A stretch of 64,000 nt of DNA, taken from NCBI RefSeq assembly GCF_009883635.2, contig NZ_CP026115.2:1426001-1490000 (forward strand), given 5' to 3'. Every line of letters begins with the position of its first letter. Positions within the stretch are counted from its first letter, which is position 1. Origin of the DNA: Pseudomonas putida. Lineage in GTDB: Bacteria; Pseudomonadota; Gammaproteobacteria; Pseudomonadales; Pseudomonadaceae. Shown one piece after another: positions 32,885-41,761 of the stretch. The notes under the pieces are model-generated. The model was not told where the DNA came from. It did not search any database and saw nothing but the letters and a program-made list of their open reading frames with translations. The position numbers and the translations under genes were made by a program.

Positions 32885-32901
32885 ATGATAAGCATTATCA
32901 T
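32885..32901. promoter_or_regulatory. Fur box upstream of the sigma factor gene
   Basis: ATGATAA-GCA-TTATCAT, a perfect 7-bp inverted repeat matching the Fur-box pattern, placed 27 bases before the sigma factor start. TTGACC at 32869-32874 could be the -35 element. Iron repression of the sigma gene is inferred. Confidence 0.85.
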
Positions 32902-32927
32902 TAACCTTTCGTCGGCCAGGTCACCCC

Positions 32928-33440
32928 GTGAGTCAGTCCCGGTTCAACTCCGTCTTCCTCGTCCAGCGCCTTTCCCTGCTGCGCACCCTGCAACGCATGG
33001 TGGGCAACCCCAGCACCGCCGAGGACCTGTTGCAGGAAACCTACCTGCGGGTGTCCCGCGCCTTGGGCGAGCGGCCCATCGAACACCTCGAACCCTTCGT
33101 GTTCCAGACCGCCCGCAACCTCGCCCTGGACCACCTGCGCACGCGGCGGGTGCAGTCGCGCATGCTGGTCGACGATGTGCCCGACGAGGTGCTGCACAAT
33201 GTCGCATCCCCGCTGGGCAGCAGCGAGGACGCCGCCCACGCCGAGCAACTGCTCAAGCACCTGAGCGTCAGCCTCAACCAGCTGACCGAGCGCCAGCAGC
33301 GCATCTTCATCCTCAGTCGCCTGCACGGCGCCAGCTACCTGGAAATTGCCGAGCAGCTGCAGGTCTCGGCCAGCACGGTACAGAAGGAACTGAAACTGAT
33401 CATGGCCATCTGCATGGGCGTGGCCGACCGTCTCAAATGA
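32928..33440 (+). CDS. FecI-type ECF sigma factor
   Basis: 170 aa using the GTG at 32928 (GTG AGT CAG). Region 2 (LLRTLQRMVGNPSTAEDLLQETYLRVSRA) and region 4 (LTERQQRIFILSRLHGASYLEIAEQL followed by VSASTVQKEL) are clear. It lies before an anti-sigma FecR gene and a TonB receptor with a signalling domain, the FecIRA layout. It should direct transcription of the receptor when the ligand binds. The Fur box upstream makes expression iron-dependent. Confidence 0.92.
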   Translation: MSQSRFNSVFLVQRLSLLRTLQRMVGNPSTAEDLLQETYLRVSRALGERPIEHLEPFVFQTARNLALDHLRTRRVQSRMLVDDVPDEVLHNVASPLGSSEDAAHAEQLLKHLSVSLNQLTERQQRIFILSRLHGASYLEIAEQLQVSASTVQKELKLIMAICMGVADRLK

Positions 33441-33530
33441 GCCGACCGCAGGCGTGCCGAATGCGGCATGGCGCTTGCCATGCTTCGCCCAAGCCTTGAT
33501 CATTCGCAAAAATACCTGCAAGGACCCACC

Positions 33531-34493
33531 GTGACCGACAGCCCCGTCACTCGCCCGCCAGCCACCGGGCCCGACGCCCGCGCCCGTGCGCTGGACGAGG
33601 CGCTGGACTGGCTCGTGCGCCTGCAGTGCGCCAGCGAAGCCGACACCCTCGCCTTCGAGCAATGGCTCAGCGCAGCCCCGGAAAACGCCGAGGCCTATGT
33701 CGAGGCTGAAGCCTTGTGGAACGGCGCGCCGCTGCGCCAGGCCGCCATGCACATGCACCAGCACCAGCGACACTCGCTGCGCGGACGCGTGCGCGCGCAC
33801 TGGAAGCCACTGGCGACTGCCGCCGTGCTGCTGGTCGGGCTGTTCACCTTCGGCAACCTGCCGGTGCGCCTGCAGGCCGACCACCTGACCGTGGTCGGTG
33901 AACGCCAGCGCCTGGAGCTGGATGACGGCGCCAAGGTCCTGCTCAACACCAATTCCGCCTTCGCCAGCGACCAACAGGGTGGCCGCCAGGTCGCACGCCT
34001 GCTGCAAGGCGAGGCGTACTTCCAGGTGCCCGGTGGCGCCCAGTTGCCGCTGGAAGTGCAGGCAGGCCCCGTGCGTGCACAGGTACGCGATACCGATTTT
34101 GCCGTGCGCTACCTCGACGGCGAGGCACAGGTTCGCGTGCAGCGCGGCGACGTCGACCTGCAGGGAGCCCGCGACCAGCGCATTCGCCTCAGTGCCGGCG
34201 ACAGCATCAGTGTCGGCCCACAGGGCTTCGGCCAGCGCCAGCGCCCGGACATGCACAAGGACCTGGCCTGGGTCGATGGCCGCCTGGTGTTCGAGAATTG
34301 CCCGTTGAGCCAGGTGCTGGCCGAAGTGCGGCGCTATTACCCCGGCTGGATCATCAACCGCAACGACCACCTCGGCGACATGGCGGTGACCGGCAACTAC
34401 CGCCTCGATCAGCCGCTGGAAACCCTGCGCGCCCTGGCCCACATCACATCGGCGCAGCTGCACGAATTCCCCGCCGTGGTGATCATCAACTGA
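33531..34493 (+). CDS. FecR-type anti-sigma factor / sigma regulator
   Basis: 320 aa from GTG at 33531, with AAGGA eight bases upstream; an upstream ATG at 33468 lacks such a site. The cytoplasmic N-terminal domain (DEALDWLVRLQCASEADTLAFEQWLSAAPEN) is followed by one membrane helix (about 95-112, PLATAAVLLVGLFTFGN) and a periplasmic FecR domain. C-terminal segment (FENCPLSQVLAEVRRYYPGW) is the STN-interacting part. It relays the receptor signal to the sigma factor. Confidence 0.92.
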   Translation: MTDSPVTRPPATGPDARARALDEALDWLVRLQCASEADTLAFEQWLSAAPENAEAYVEAEALWNGAPLRQAAMHMHQHQRHSLRGRVRAHWKPLATAAVLLVGLFTFGNLPVRLQADHLTVVGERQRLELDDGAKVLLNTNSAFASDQQGGRQVARLLQGEAYFQVPGGAQLPLEVQAGPVRAQVRDTDFAVRYLDGEAQVRVQRGDVDLQGARDQRIRLSAGDSISVGPQGFGQRQRPDMHKDLAWVDGRLVFENCPLSQVLAEVRRYYPGWIINRNDHLGDMAVTGNYRLDQPLETLRALAHITSAQLHEFPAVVIIN

Positions 34494-34555
34494 GTTGAAA
34501 GTTTTTTTACGCGATCGCGTCACCCCGCCCGTCTCGTTATAGCCAATGCAACTGA

Positions 34556-34575
34556 TTCTTGTTTGAAAACAAGAA
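34556..34575. promoter_or_regulatory. Palindrome upstream of the heme receptor gene
   Basis: Arms TTCTTGTTT and AAACAAGAA separated by GA, perfect over nine base pairs, 44 bases before the receptor start. It lies where the sigma factor-dependent promoter should be. It may be an operator; no known consensus was recognised. Confidence 0.55.
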
Positions 34576-34618
34576 CGGTCATCACCTATAACAGTTCGCG
34601 CGTCAGGGAGCGCTTTCG

Positions 34619-37204
34619 ATGTCCACAGGTCCATCTCGCCCGTCCACCCGTCCCCGCCGTACCGGTCAGCTGTCGCTGCTGACACTGGCTTTGCTCGCCA
34701 GCGGTGCCTGCAGCCTGCCGGCGCTGGCCGCCGAACCGGCCCAGGCCAGCAGCCCGCGCATGGGCGACTACCGCTTCAGCATCGCCCAGCAGCCGCTGGT
34801 CGAAGCGATCAATGCCTTCAGCAAGGTCACTGGTTGGCAGGTCGGCTTCAGCGCCGAATTGGCCGACGGCGTGGCATCGCCGGGTGTACAGGGTTCGCTG
34901 GCGCCGGAAGCCGCACTCAAGCGCCTGCTCCAGGGCACCGGCCTGGGCTTCCGCAAGATCAGCAACGGCAACGTGGTGCTCGAACGCCAGTCGGCGGGCA
35001 ACGTCATCGCCCTGCAGCAGATGACCGTCAGCGCCACCCGTAGCGCCCAGGACGTGAGCCAGGTGCCGAGCACCGTGAGCGTGCAGACCCGCGAACAACT
35101 GGACCGGCAGAACGTCAACAACATCCAGGAACTGGTGCGTTACGAACCCGGTGTGTCGGTAGGGGGCACCGGCCAGCGCAGTGGCCTGAACGGCTACAAC
35201 ATCCGCGGCATCGACGGTGAGCGTGTGCTCACCCAGGTTGACGGCGTGTCGGTCCCCGACAGCTTCTTCTACGGCCCCTACGCCCAGACCCAGCGCAACT
35301 ACGTCGACCCTGAGATCGTCAAGCGCGTGGAGATCCTCCGCGGCCCGGCTTCGGTGCTGTACGGCAGCAACGCCATCGGCGGCGCGGTGAGCTACTTCAC
35401 CCTCGACCCGGACGACATCATCAAGCCTGGCAAGGACGTCGGCGCACGCCTGAAGACTGGCTACAGCTCGGCTGATGAAAGCTGGCTGACCTCGGCTACC
35501 GTGGCTGGCCGCACTGGCGATTTCGACGGCCTGCTGCACCTGAGCCAGCGCAACGGCCACGAGACCGAATCCTACGGTAGCCATGGTGGCACCGGCCTGT
35601 CGCGCACCGAGGCCAACCCGGAAGACGTGCGCACTACCAACGTCTTGGCCAAGCTCGGCTGGAACTACGCCGACGATGCCCGCCTGGGGTTGACCTACGA
35701 GCGTTACAAGGATGACCGCGACCAGAACATCCTCAGCGCCGTCGGTGGCCCGTTCACCAACGGCACCGGCCTGGGCATGTACCGCAGCCGCACCGGCAAC
35801 GACACCGTGACTCGCGAGCGCTTTGGCATCAACCATGAGTTCGGCCTGGATTCGCTGGTCGCAGACCACGTGAAATGGAGCCTGAACTACCAGATCGCCA
35901 AGACCGACCAGAGCACCGAGGAAGTCTACTTCCCGTTCAGCCGCACCGTGCTGCGCACCCGCGACACCACCTACAAGGACCGCCAGTGGGTGTTCGACGC
36001 CCAGCTGGACAAGGCCTTCAGCGTCGGTGCCACCGACCACCTGCTGACCTACGGCACCACCCTCAAGCACGAGAAGGTCACCGGCTCGCGCAGCGGCACC
36101 GGCACCTGCCTGGCAGTCGGTGGCGCCTGCCGCGCCATCGGCCAGGTCAGCACCAGCGATGCCCAGGCGCTGGTCAGCGACTTCCCGGACCCGACCGTGA
36201 ACACCTACAGCCTGTTCGTCCAGGATGAAATCCGCTGGAACAACTGGACCTTCATGCCCGGCGCCCGCTACGACTACACGCGCATGGAACCGAAATTCAC
36301 CGACGAGTTCCTGCGTGGCATCCAGGGCTCAGGCACCGCCCCAAGCAGCCTCGACGACTCGGACAAGAAGTGGCACCGCGTCTCGCCCAAGTTCGGCCTG
36401 ACCTATGCCTTCAACGACAACTACACCTGGTACGGCCAGTACGCCGAAGGCTTCCGCACCCCGACGGCCAAGTCGATGTACGGGCGTTTTGAAAACCCGA
36501 CCCTGGGCTACAGCGTGCAGGGCAACCCCGGCCTCGAACCGGAAAAGAGCAAGAGCTACGAAACCGGCCTGCGCGGCAACTTTGACGCTGGCAACTTCGA
36601 CGTGGCGGTGTTCTACAACAAGTACCGCGACTTCATCGACGAAGACGCCGTGCAGTCGGCCAACCTGGAAACCACGTTCCAGGCCAACAACATCAAGCAC
36701 GCCACCATCAAGGGTGCCGAGATCAAGGGCCGCCTGAATCTCGACCACTTCGGTGCGCCGCAGGGCCTGTACACCCAGGGCTCGATTGCATATGCCCATG
36801 GCCGCAACGATGACAACGGCCAGCCGCTGAACAGCGTCAACCCGCTGACCGGCGTGTTCGGCCTGGGTTACGAGCAGCCGAACTATGGCGGCCTGCTGAG
36901 CTGGACCCTGGTCAAGCGCAAGACCCGCGTCGACGACACCACGTTCTTCGCGCCGGACGGCCAGAGCTCGCAGTTCCGCACCCCGGGTTACGGCGTGCTG
37001 GACCTGAGCGGCTTCTACAAGGTGACCGACGACGTCACTGTCAACGCCGGGTTGTACAACCTGACCGACAAGAAATACTGGCAGTGGGATTCGGTGCGTG
37101 GCTACGACGGCCAAGGTGAAGCGGGCGTGACCCAGCCGGCCAACCTCGACCGCCTGACCATGCCGGGGCGCAACTTCGCCGTCAATGTGGTGTGGGATAT
37201 CTGA
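34619..37204 (+). CDS. TonB-dependent heme/hemoprotein receptor with N-terminal signalling (STN) domain
   Basis: 861 aa. Signal peptide (cut after PALA, about residue 38), STN domain (about 48-125; FSIAQQPLVEAINAFSKVTG), plug (about 130-250; VSATRSAQDVSQVPSTVSVQ, then IRGIDGERVLTQVDGV) and a 22-strand barrel. The heme-receptor motif FRTP with NPGLEPEKS (residues about 619-650) and the C-terminal NLTDKKYW support the hemin/hemoglobin family. It is paired with FecI/FecR genes and a heme oxygenase, as in Has systems, although no hemophore gene is adjacent. HasR-like name is inference. Confidence 0.9.
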   Translation: MSTGPSRPSTRPRRTGQLSLLTLALLASGACSLPALAAEPAQASSPRMGDYRFSIAQQPLVEAINAFSKVTGWQVGFSAELADGVASPGVQGSLAPEAALKRLLQGTGLGFRKISNGNVVLERQSAGNVIALQQMTVSATRSAQDVSQVPSTVSVQTREQLDRQNVNNIQELVRYEPGVSVGGTGQRSGLNGYNIRGIDGERVLTQVDGVSVPDSFFYGPYAQTQRNYVDPEIVKRVEILRGPASVLYGSNAIGGAVSYFTLDPDDIIKPGKDVGARLKTGYSSADESWLTSATVAGRTGDFDGLLHLSQRNGHETESYGSHGGTGLSRTEANPEDVRTTNVLAKLGWNYADDARLGLTYERYKDDRDQNILSAVGGPFTNGTGLGMYRSRTGNDTVTRERFGINHEFGLDSLVADHVKWSLNYQIAKTDQSTEEVYFPFSRTVLRTRDTTYKDRQWVFDAQLDKAFSVGATDHLLTYGTTLKHEKVTGSRSGTGTCLAVGGACRAIGQVSTSDAQALVSDFPDPTVNTYSLFVQDEIRWNNWTFMPGARYDYTRMEPKFTDEFLRGIQGSGTAPSSLDDSDKKWHRVSPKFGLTYAFNDNYTWYGQYAEGFRTPTAKSMYGRFENPTLGYSVQGNPGLEPEKSKSYETGLRGNFDAGNFDVAVFYNKYRDFIDEDAVQSANLETTFQANNIKHATIKGAEIKGRLNLDHFGAPQGLYTQGSIAYAHGRNDDNGQPLNSVNPLTGVFGLGYEQPNYGGLLSWTLVKRKTRVDDTTFFAPDGQSSQFRTPGYGVLDLSGFYKVTDDVTVNAGLYNLTDKKYWQWDSVRGYDGQGEAGVTQPANLDRLTMPGRNFAVNVVWDI

Positions 37205-37212
37205 CAGCAGGT

Positions 37213-37310
37213 CTGGCCTCTTCGCGGGACAAGTCGGATCGCCGCACCGCCGCTCCTACAGGTGAATCGCAAACCTGTGTAGGAGCGGGCTTGCCCCGCG
37301 AAAGGGCCGG
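37213..37310. repeat. Inverted pair of REP elements (REPIN)
   Basis: Two REP copies in inverted orientation: 37215-37263 (GGCCTCTTCGCGGGACAAG plus CGCTCCTACAGGT around a 16-base insert) and 37273-37308 (ACCTGTGTAGGAGCGGGCTT and on). These are the Pseudomonas putida-type repetitive palindromes. It lies between the receptor and the heme oxygenase. Confidence 0.88.
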
Positions 37311-37401
37311 TACAGGCAACACAAAAACCCAGTTTTTTTACTGTTCCCGCCCCGCTGTTTCGTCTTGTCACTAGACGCCCTCATTTACCAAGGACACACC
37401 C

Positions 37402-37995
37402 ATGACCGACCGCCCAGCCCTGCGCTCGCAACGCCTGAACCAGGCCACCCACGCTCCGCACAGCGAGCTCGACGCCCTGGTCAAATCCCACGCGCCATTC
37501 GACAGCCGCGAAAGCTTCGCCCGCTTCGTCGTCGCCCAATACCTGTTCCAGGCCGAACTGCAGGCCTTGTACAACGACCCAAAACTGATCGCCATCGTCC
37601 CCGACCTGGCCGAGCGCTGCCGCGCAGAACAGGCCCGCCTGGACCTCGCCGACCTGAACACCGAAGTTCCGGCCGCCGTGCCCGGTGCCCTGCACAATCC
37701 GACCCTGGGTGAAGCCATGGGCTGGATCTTCGTCTCGGAAGGCTCCAAACTTGGCGCTGCGTTTCTGATCAAGCGTGCCGTGGCCCTGGAACTGTCCGAC
37801 AGTTTCGGTGCCCGCCACCTCGGCGAGCCGGCCGGTGGCCGTGCCGAAGGCTGGAAGCAGTTCACCCGTATCCTCGATGGCCTCGAGCTGTCGCCCGAGG
37901 AAGACGCCGCCGCCGAGCGTGCAGCGGTTGCCGCCTTCGAGCGCTTCACCGAACTGCTCAAGCATGCCTACGCCGCCGATGCCGCGCTGGCCTGA
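37402..37995 (+). CDS. hemO: Heme oxygenase (HemO/PigA type)
   Basis: 197 aa. N-terminal LRSQRLNQATHAPHSELDALV contains the proximal His candidate (His20), and the GWIFVSEGSKLGAAFLIKRA segment is the distal helix with the SEGSxLGA motif of bacterial biliverdin-forming oxygenases. It converts heme to biliverdin, CO and Fe2+ in the cytoplasm. Neighbouring heme receptor supplies the substrate. The start is the ATG at 37402, after ACACACCC. Confidence 0.92.
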   Translation: MTDRPALRSQRLNQATHAPHSELDALVKSHAPFDSRESFARFVVAQYLFQAELQALYNDPKLIAIVPDLAERCRAEQARLDLADLNTEVPAAVPGALHNPTLGEAMGWIFVSEGSKLGAAFLIKRAVALELSDSFGARHLGEPAGGRAEGWKQFTRILDGLELSPEEDAAAERAAVAAFERFTELLKHAYAADAALA

Positions 37996-38005
37996 GACGC
38001 ATCAA

Positions 38006-38037
38006 CCGGCCGCCTCTCCGGTGGCCGGACGTTTTTT
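38006..38037 (+). terminator. Rho-independent terminator after heme oxygenase
   Basis: CCGGCCGCC (38006-38014) and GGTGGCCGG (38020-38028) form a nine-pair stem with one G-T pair, followed by ACG and six T. The DUF454 gene starts 11 bases later, so it may need its own transcription or read-through. Confidence 0.85.
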
Positions 38038-38048
38038 GCAGTGAGACC

Positions 38049-38462
38049 ATGACCCAACCCGCCCGCTCGAAACTATCCCGCCTGCTGTATGGCATCCTGG
38101 CTTACGTAAGCCTGGGGATAGGCCTGGTCGCCATCGTCATCCCTGGCCTGCCGACCACCGAGTTCATCCTGCTGGCTGCCTGGGCCGCCACGCGCAGTTC
38201 GCCGCGCCTGTCCGCCTGGCTGGAGAACCATCGCCTGTTCGGGCCGATCCTGTACAACTGGCGCAACGGCAAGGTGATCCAGCGTCGCGCCAAAGTCAGC
38301 GCCACCGTCAGCATGCTGCTGTGTGCATGCCTGATGCTGGTCTTCCTCGAGCACCACTGGCCGGTGTTTCTCGCGATTGCCGGCATGACCCTGGGCAACC
38401 TGTGGATCTGGTCGCGCCCCGAGCAGCCCTGCCCCGCTGCCTCACAAGCTCAACAGCCCTGA
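38049..38462 (+). CDS. DUF454 (YbaN-type) membrane protein
   Basis: 137 aa with three to four hydrophobic helices (about 18-32, 35-48, 80-96, 98-112) and the motif GLPTTEFILLAAWAATRSSPRL, followed by LENHRLFGPILYNWRNGKVI. This is the DUF454 family, common next to heme oxygenase genes in Pseudomonas. It overlaps the ArcD-like gene on the other strand by 21 bases. Role unknown, probably inner membrane. Confidence 0.9.
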   Translation: MTQPARSKLSRLLYGILAYVSLGIGLVAIVIPGLPTTEFILLAAWAATRSSPRLSAWLENHRLFGPILYNWRNGKVIQRRAKVSATVSMLLCACLMLVFLEHHWPVFLAIAGMTLGNLWIWSRPEQPCPAASQAQQP

Positions 38463-39869
38463 ATACAGCAGGTAGGCAGCCAGTGCCGCCCCCGCCAGCA
38501 CTGCCGCGAAAATCAGCTTCTCCCAGGTGGTGAACAGCGTCTGCCCTTGCTCGTGCTTGGCCCGGGCAAAGAGGATCACCCCTGGGGCATAGAGCAGTGC
38601 CGACAGCAGCAGGTACTTGAGGCCGCCCGCGTACAGCAGCCACACCGCATACAGCAGCGCCAGCGCGGCCACCAGCAGGTCCTTGCGCCGCAACCCCGCC
38701 TGCCCTTCGTAACTTTCCCCGCGCCAGGCCAGCAGCACGGCATAGGCCGCCGACCACAGGTAGGGCACCAGGATCATCGACGATGCCAGGTAGATCAGGC
38801 TGGTGTAGGTGCCCTCAGAAACCAGGGTGATCAGCAGGAAGCCCTGGATCATGCAGTTGGTCAACCACAGGGCATTGGCCGGCACGTGGTTGGCGTTCTC
38901 CTTGGCCAGGAAGCGCGGCATGGTCTTGTCGCGCGCTGTGGCATAGAGGATCTCGGCACACAACAGTGCCCACGAGAGCAAGGCGCCCAGCAACGAGACC
39001 GCCAGGCCAATGCTGATCAGCAAGGCCCCCCAAGGGCCGACGATATGCTCCAGCACCGAGGCCAGCGACGGGTTCTGCAACCCGGCCAGCTCCGGCTGGG
39101 TCATCACCCCTAGCGACAGCACGTTGACCAGCACCAGCAGCGCCAGCACGCCGAGAAAACCGATCACCGTGGCCTTGCCGACATCGGAGCGGCGCTGCGC
39201 CCGCCCGGAATACACACTCGCGCCCTCGATACCGATGAACACGAACACCGTGACCAGCATCATGTTGCGCACCTGGTCCAGCACATTGCCGAACTGCGGG
39301 TTGCTCAGGCCCCAGATATCACGGGTGAAGATGTCGGCACGAAAGGCAAAGGCGGCGATGACCACGAAGATCAGCAATGGCACCACCTTGGCCACGGTGG
39401 TCACCTGGTTGATGAACGCCGCTTCCTTGATGCCACGCAGCACCAGGAAGTGCACCGCCCACAACAGCAACGAGGCGCAGCCGATGGCAATGGGCGTGTT
39501 GCCTTCGCCAAACACCGGGAAGTAGAAGCCCAGGGTACTGAACAGCAGCACGAAATAGCCGACGTTGCCCAACCAGGCGCTGATCCAGTAACCCCAAGCG
39601 GAGGAGAAGCCCATGTACTCGCCGAAACCAGCCTTGGCGTAGGCGTATACCCCCGAGTCCAGCTCGGGCTTGCGGTTGGCCAGGGTCTGGAACACGAAGG
39701 CCAGTGCCAGCATGCCGACCGCCGTGATCGCCCAGCCGATCAGCACAGCACCGACATCGGCACGGGCTGCCATGTTCTGCGGCAGCGAGAAGATGCCACC
39801 ACCAATCATCGAGCCCACCACCAGGGCAATCAGTGCACCCAGTCGCAGCTTTTGTCCCGGTTCGCTCAT
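38442..39869 (-). CDS. arcD: Arginine/ornithine antiporter (ArcD paralogue 1)
   Basis: 475 aa from ATG at 39869 (MSEPGQKLRLGALIALVVGS); a GTG or ATG 12 residues earlier is less likely. About 12-13 membrane helices and the APC-family motif GSMIGGGIFSLPQNMAA. Divergent from, and very similar to, the second ArcD copy at 40301. It should exchange extracellular arginine for ornithine. It lies outside the arcABC transcript, so it may serve a different growth condition. Confidence 0.88.
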   Translation of the reverse strand: MSEPGQKLRLGALIALVVGSMIGGGIFSLPQNMAARADVGAVLIGWAITAVGMLALAFVFQTLANRKPELDSGVYAYAKAGFGEYMGFSSAWGYWISAWLGNVGYFVLLFSTLGFYFPVFGEGNTPIAIGCASLLLWAVHFLVLRGIKEAAFINQVTTVAKVVPLLIFVVIAAFAFRADIFTRDIWGLSNPQFGNVLDQVRNMMLVTVFVFIGIEGASVYSGRAQRRSDVGKATVIGFLGVLALLVLVNVLSLGVMTQPELAGLQNPSLASVLEHIVGPWGALLISIGLAVSLLGALLSWALLCAEILYATARDKTMPRFLAKENANHVPANALWLTNCMIQGFLLITLVSEGTYTSLIYLASSMILVPYLWSAAYAVLLAWRGESYEGQAGLRRKDLLVAALALLYAVWLLYAGGLKYLLLSALLYAPGVILFARAKHEQGQTLFTTWEKLIFAAVLAGAALAAYLLYSGLLSL

Positions 39870-40300
39870 GGGCTTCCTTTTTTCCGTGCTGTCATGTGTT
39901 TGCAACAGCCATGGTCGCCATATAAATGCTGTTACTTATATGGCCAAAGTCATTAAACCTATAGCACTAATAACCATAATGTCTATCGCCATATCCCTGT
40001 AAAAAGTAGCAGCTGCCAAGCAACTAGAAAAGAATCTGATAAAACTCGAAATTCTTGTGAAAAATTTGCGAACGCGGCAAAAACGGCTAGCTTCAGAAGT
40101 CGCAGGCCAAACGGAGCGTTTGCTCTAGAAGGACATGGAGATGCCAGCGCACAGGGCCTGCAGCTGAGCAGTCGGCACTCTCCAGGAGTCGCGTGTAGGA
40201 GATTTCCTACCTCGCATCGCCAAGCACTGACCTAAGTCAGGTCTTGGCCCAGGCGTCAGATTTATTCTGTCGTCAACTTTCTCCTGGCAGGAGTTGTTAA
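39870..40300. other. Divergent arcD-arcD intergenic region
   Basis: 431 bases without a gene, AT-rich near the middle. It holds the FNR/ANR-like site and -10 element for the rightward operon, and small hairpins CAAACG-GAG-CGTTTG at 40108-40122 and GTAGGA-GATT-TCCTAC at 40195-40210. I saw no clear FNR-like site for the leftward paralogue. Confidence 0.7.
40227..40240 (+). promoter_or_regulatory. ANR/FNR-like site of the arc operon
   Basis: CTGAC-CTAA-GTCAG is a perfect palindrome with the TGA-N6-TCA core of FNR-type sites. Its centre (40233.5) is 32 bases before a TATTCT box at 40263-40268, so a start near 40275 would put it at about -41.5, the class II position. Anaerobic activation by ANR is inferred. 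Confidence 0.7.
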
Positions 40301-41728
40301 ATGTCTGATTCATCCGGAAAACTAAAACTCGGCGCATTAGTTGCACTCGTAGTCGGTTCGATGATTGGCGGCGGGATCTTCTCGCTGCCGCAAAACATGG
40401 CCGCCAGTGCAGGGGTTGGTGCGGTATTGATTGGCTGGGCGATCACTGCGGTCGGCATGCTGACTCTGGCGTTCGTGTTCCAGACCCTGGCCAACCGCAA
40501 GCCTGACCTGGACGGCGGCGTATACGCCTACGCCAAGGCCGGCTTCGGCGACTACATGGGCTTTTCTTCAGCCTGGGGCTACTGGATCAGTGCCTGGCTG
40601 GGCAACGTCGGCTACTTCGTGCTGCTGTTCAGCACCCTCGGTTACTTCTTCCCGATCTTTGGTGAAGGCAACACCCCGGCAGCCATCATCGGTGCCTCGG
40701 TGCTGCTCTGGGCGGTGCACTTCCTGGTACTGCGTGGCATCAAGGAAGCGGCATTCATCAACCTGGTCACCACCGTGGCCAAGGTCGTGCCGCTGGTGCT
40801 GTTCGCCTTGATCTGCCTGTTCGCCTTCAAGCTCGACATCTTCACCGCCGACATCTGGGCGGTGGGCACGCCAGACCTGGGCAGCGTGATGAACCAGGTG
40901 CGCAACATGATGCTGGTCACCGTTTGGGTGTTCATCGGCATCGAGGGCGCGAGCATCTTCTCGTCCCGGGCGGAAAAACGCTCCGACGTGGGCAAGGCCA
41001 CGGTCATCGGCTTCGTCACCGTGCTGCTGTTCCTGGTACTGGTCAACGTGCTGTCGCTGGGCATCATGACCCAACCGGAACTGGCCAAGCTGCAGAACCC
41101 GTCGATGGCCGCCGTGCTCGAGCACGTGGTCGGTCACTGGGGCGCGGTGCTGATCAGCGTCGGCCTGATCATCTCGCTGCTCGGGGCCCTGCTGTCGTGG
41201 GTGCTGCTGTGCGCCGAGATCATGTTCGCCGCCGCCAAGGACCACACCATGCCGGAGTTCCTGCGCCGCGAGAACGCCAACCAGGTGCCGGCCAACGCTC
41301 TGTGGCTGACCAACGCCATGGTGCAGATCTTCCTGGTCATCACCCTGTTCTCCAGCAGTACCTACCTGTCGCTGATCTACCTCGCCACCTCGATGATCCT
41401 GGTGCCTTACCTGTGGTCGGCTGGCTATGCCTTCCTGCTGGCACTGCGCAGCGAAACCTACGAGCAGGCCCTTGCCGAGCGGCAGAAGGACCTGATCATC
41501 GGCGGCATCGCGCTGATATACGCCATCTGGCTGCTGTATGCCGGCGGCGTGAAATACCTGCTGCTCTCGGCCCTGCTCTATGCCCCTGGCGTGATCCTGT
41601 TCGCCAAGGCCAAGCGTGAAGTAGGCCAACCGATCTTCACCAACGTGGAAAAACTGATCTTCGCAGCCGTGGTCATCGGCGCCCTGGTGGCAGCCTTCGG
41701 CCTGTATGACGGCTTCCTGACCCTTTGA
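40301..41728 (+). CDS. arcD: Arginine/ornithine antiporter ArcD (operon copy)
   Basis: 475 aa, about 12-13 membrane helices, motif GSMIGGGIFSLPQNMAA at residues 19-35. It precedes arcA by 33 bases and has a good ribosome site, CAGGAG, eight bases before ATG. It imports arginine and exports ornithine for the deiminase pathway. First gene of the arcDABC operon. Confidence 0.93.
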   Translation: MSDSSGKLKLGALVALVVGSMIGGGIFSLPQNMAASAGVGAVLIGWAITAVGMLTLAFVFQTLANRKPDLDGGVYAYAKAGFGDYMGFSSAWGYWISAWLGNVGYFVLLFSTLGYFFPIFGEGNTPAAIIGASVLLWAVHFLVLRGIKEAAFINLVTTVAKVVPLVLFALICLFAFKLDIFTADIWAVGTPDLGSVMNQVRNMMLVTVWVFIGIEGASIFSSRAEKRSDVGKATVIGFVTVLLFLVLVNVLSLGIMTQPELAKLQNPSMAAVLEHVVGHWGAVLISVGLIISLLGALLSWVLLCAEIMFAAAKDHTMPEFLRRENANQVPANALWLTNAMVQIFLVITLFSSSTYLSLIYLATSMILVPYLWSAGYAFLLALRSETYEQALAERQKDLIIGGIALIYAIWLLYAGGVKYLLLSALLYAPGVILFAKAKREVGQPIFTNVEKLIFAAVVIGALVAAFGLYDGFLTL

Positions 41729-41761
41729 CCCACGTCTTCGTTCAATTGGAGGAATGAAACC

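Noticed and set aside
32901..34685. 594-codon open frame opposite sigma and anti-sigma genes
   Set aside because: Antisense of FecI/FecR-type genes and their intergenic part; no domain or start signal.
34586..36070. 494-codon frame opposite the TonB receptor
   Set aside because: Shadow of a receptor with full signal peptide, STN and plug domains.
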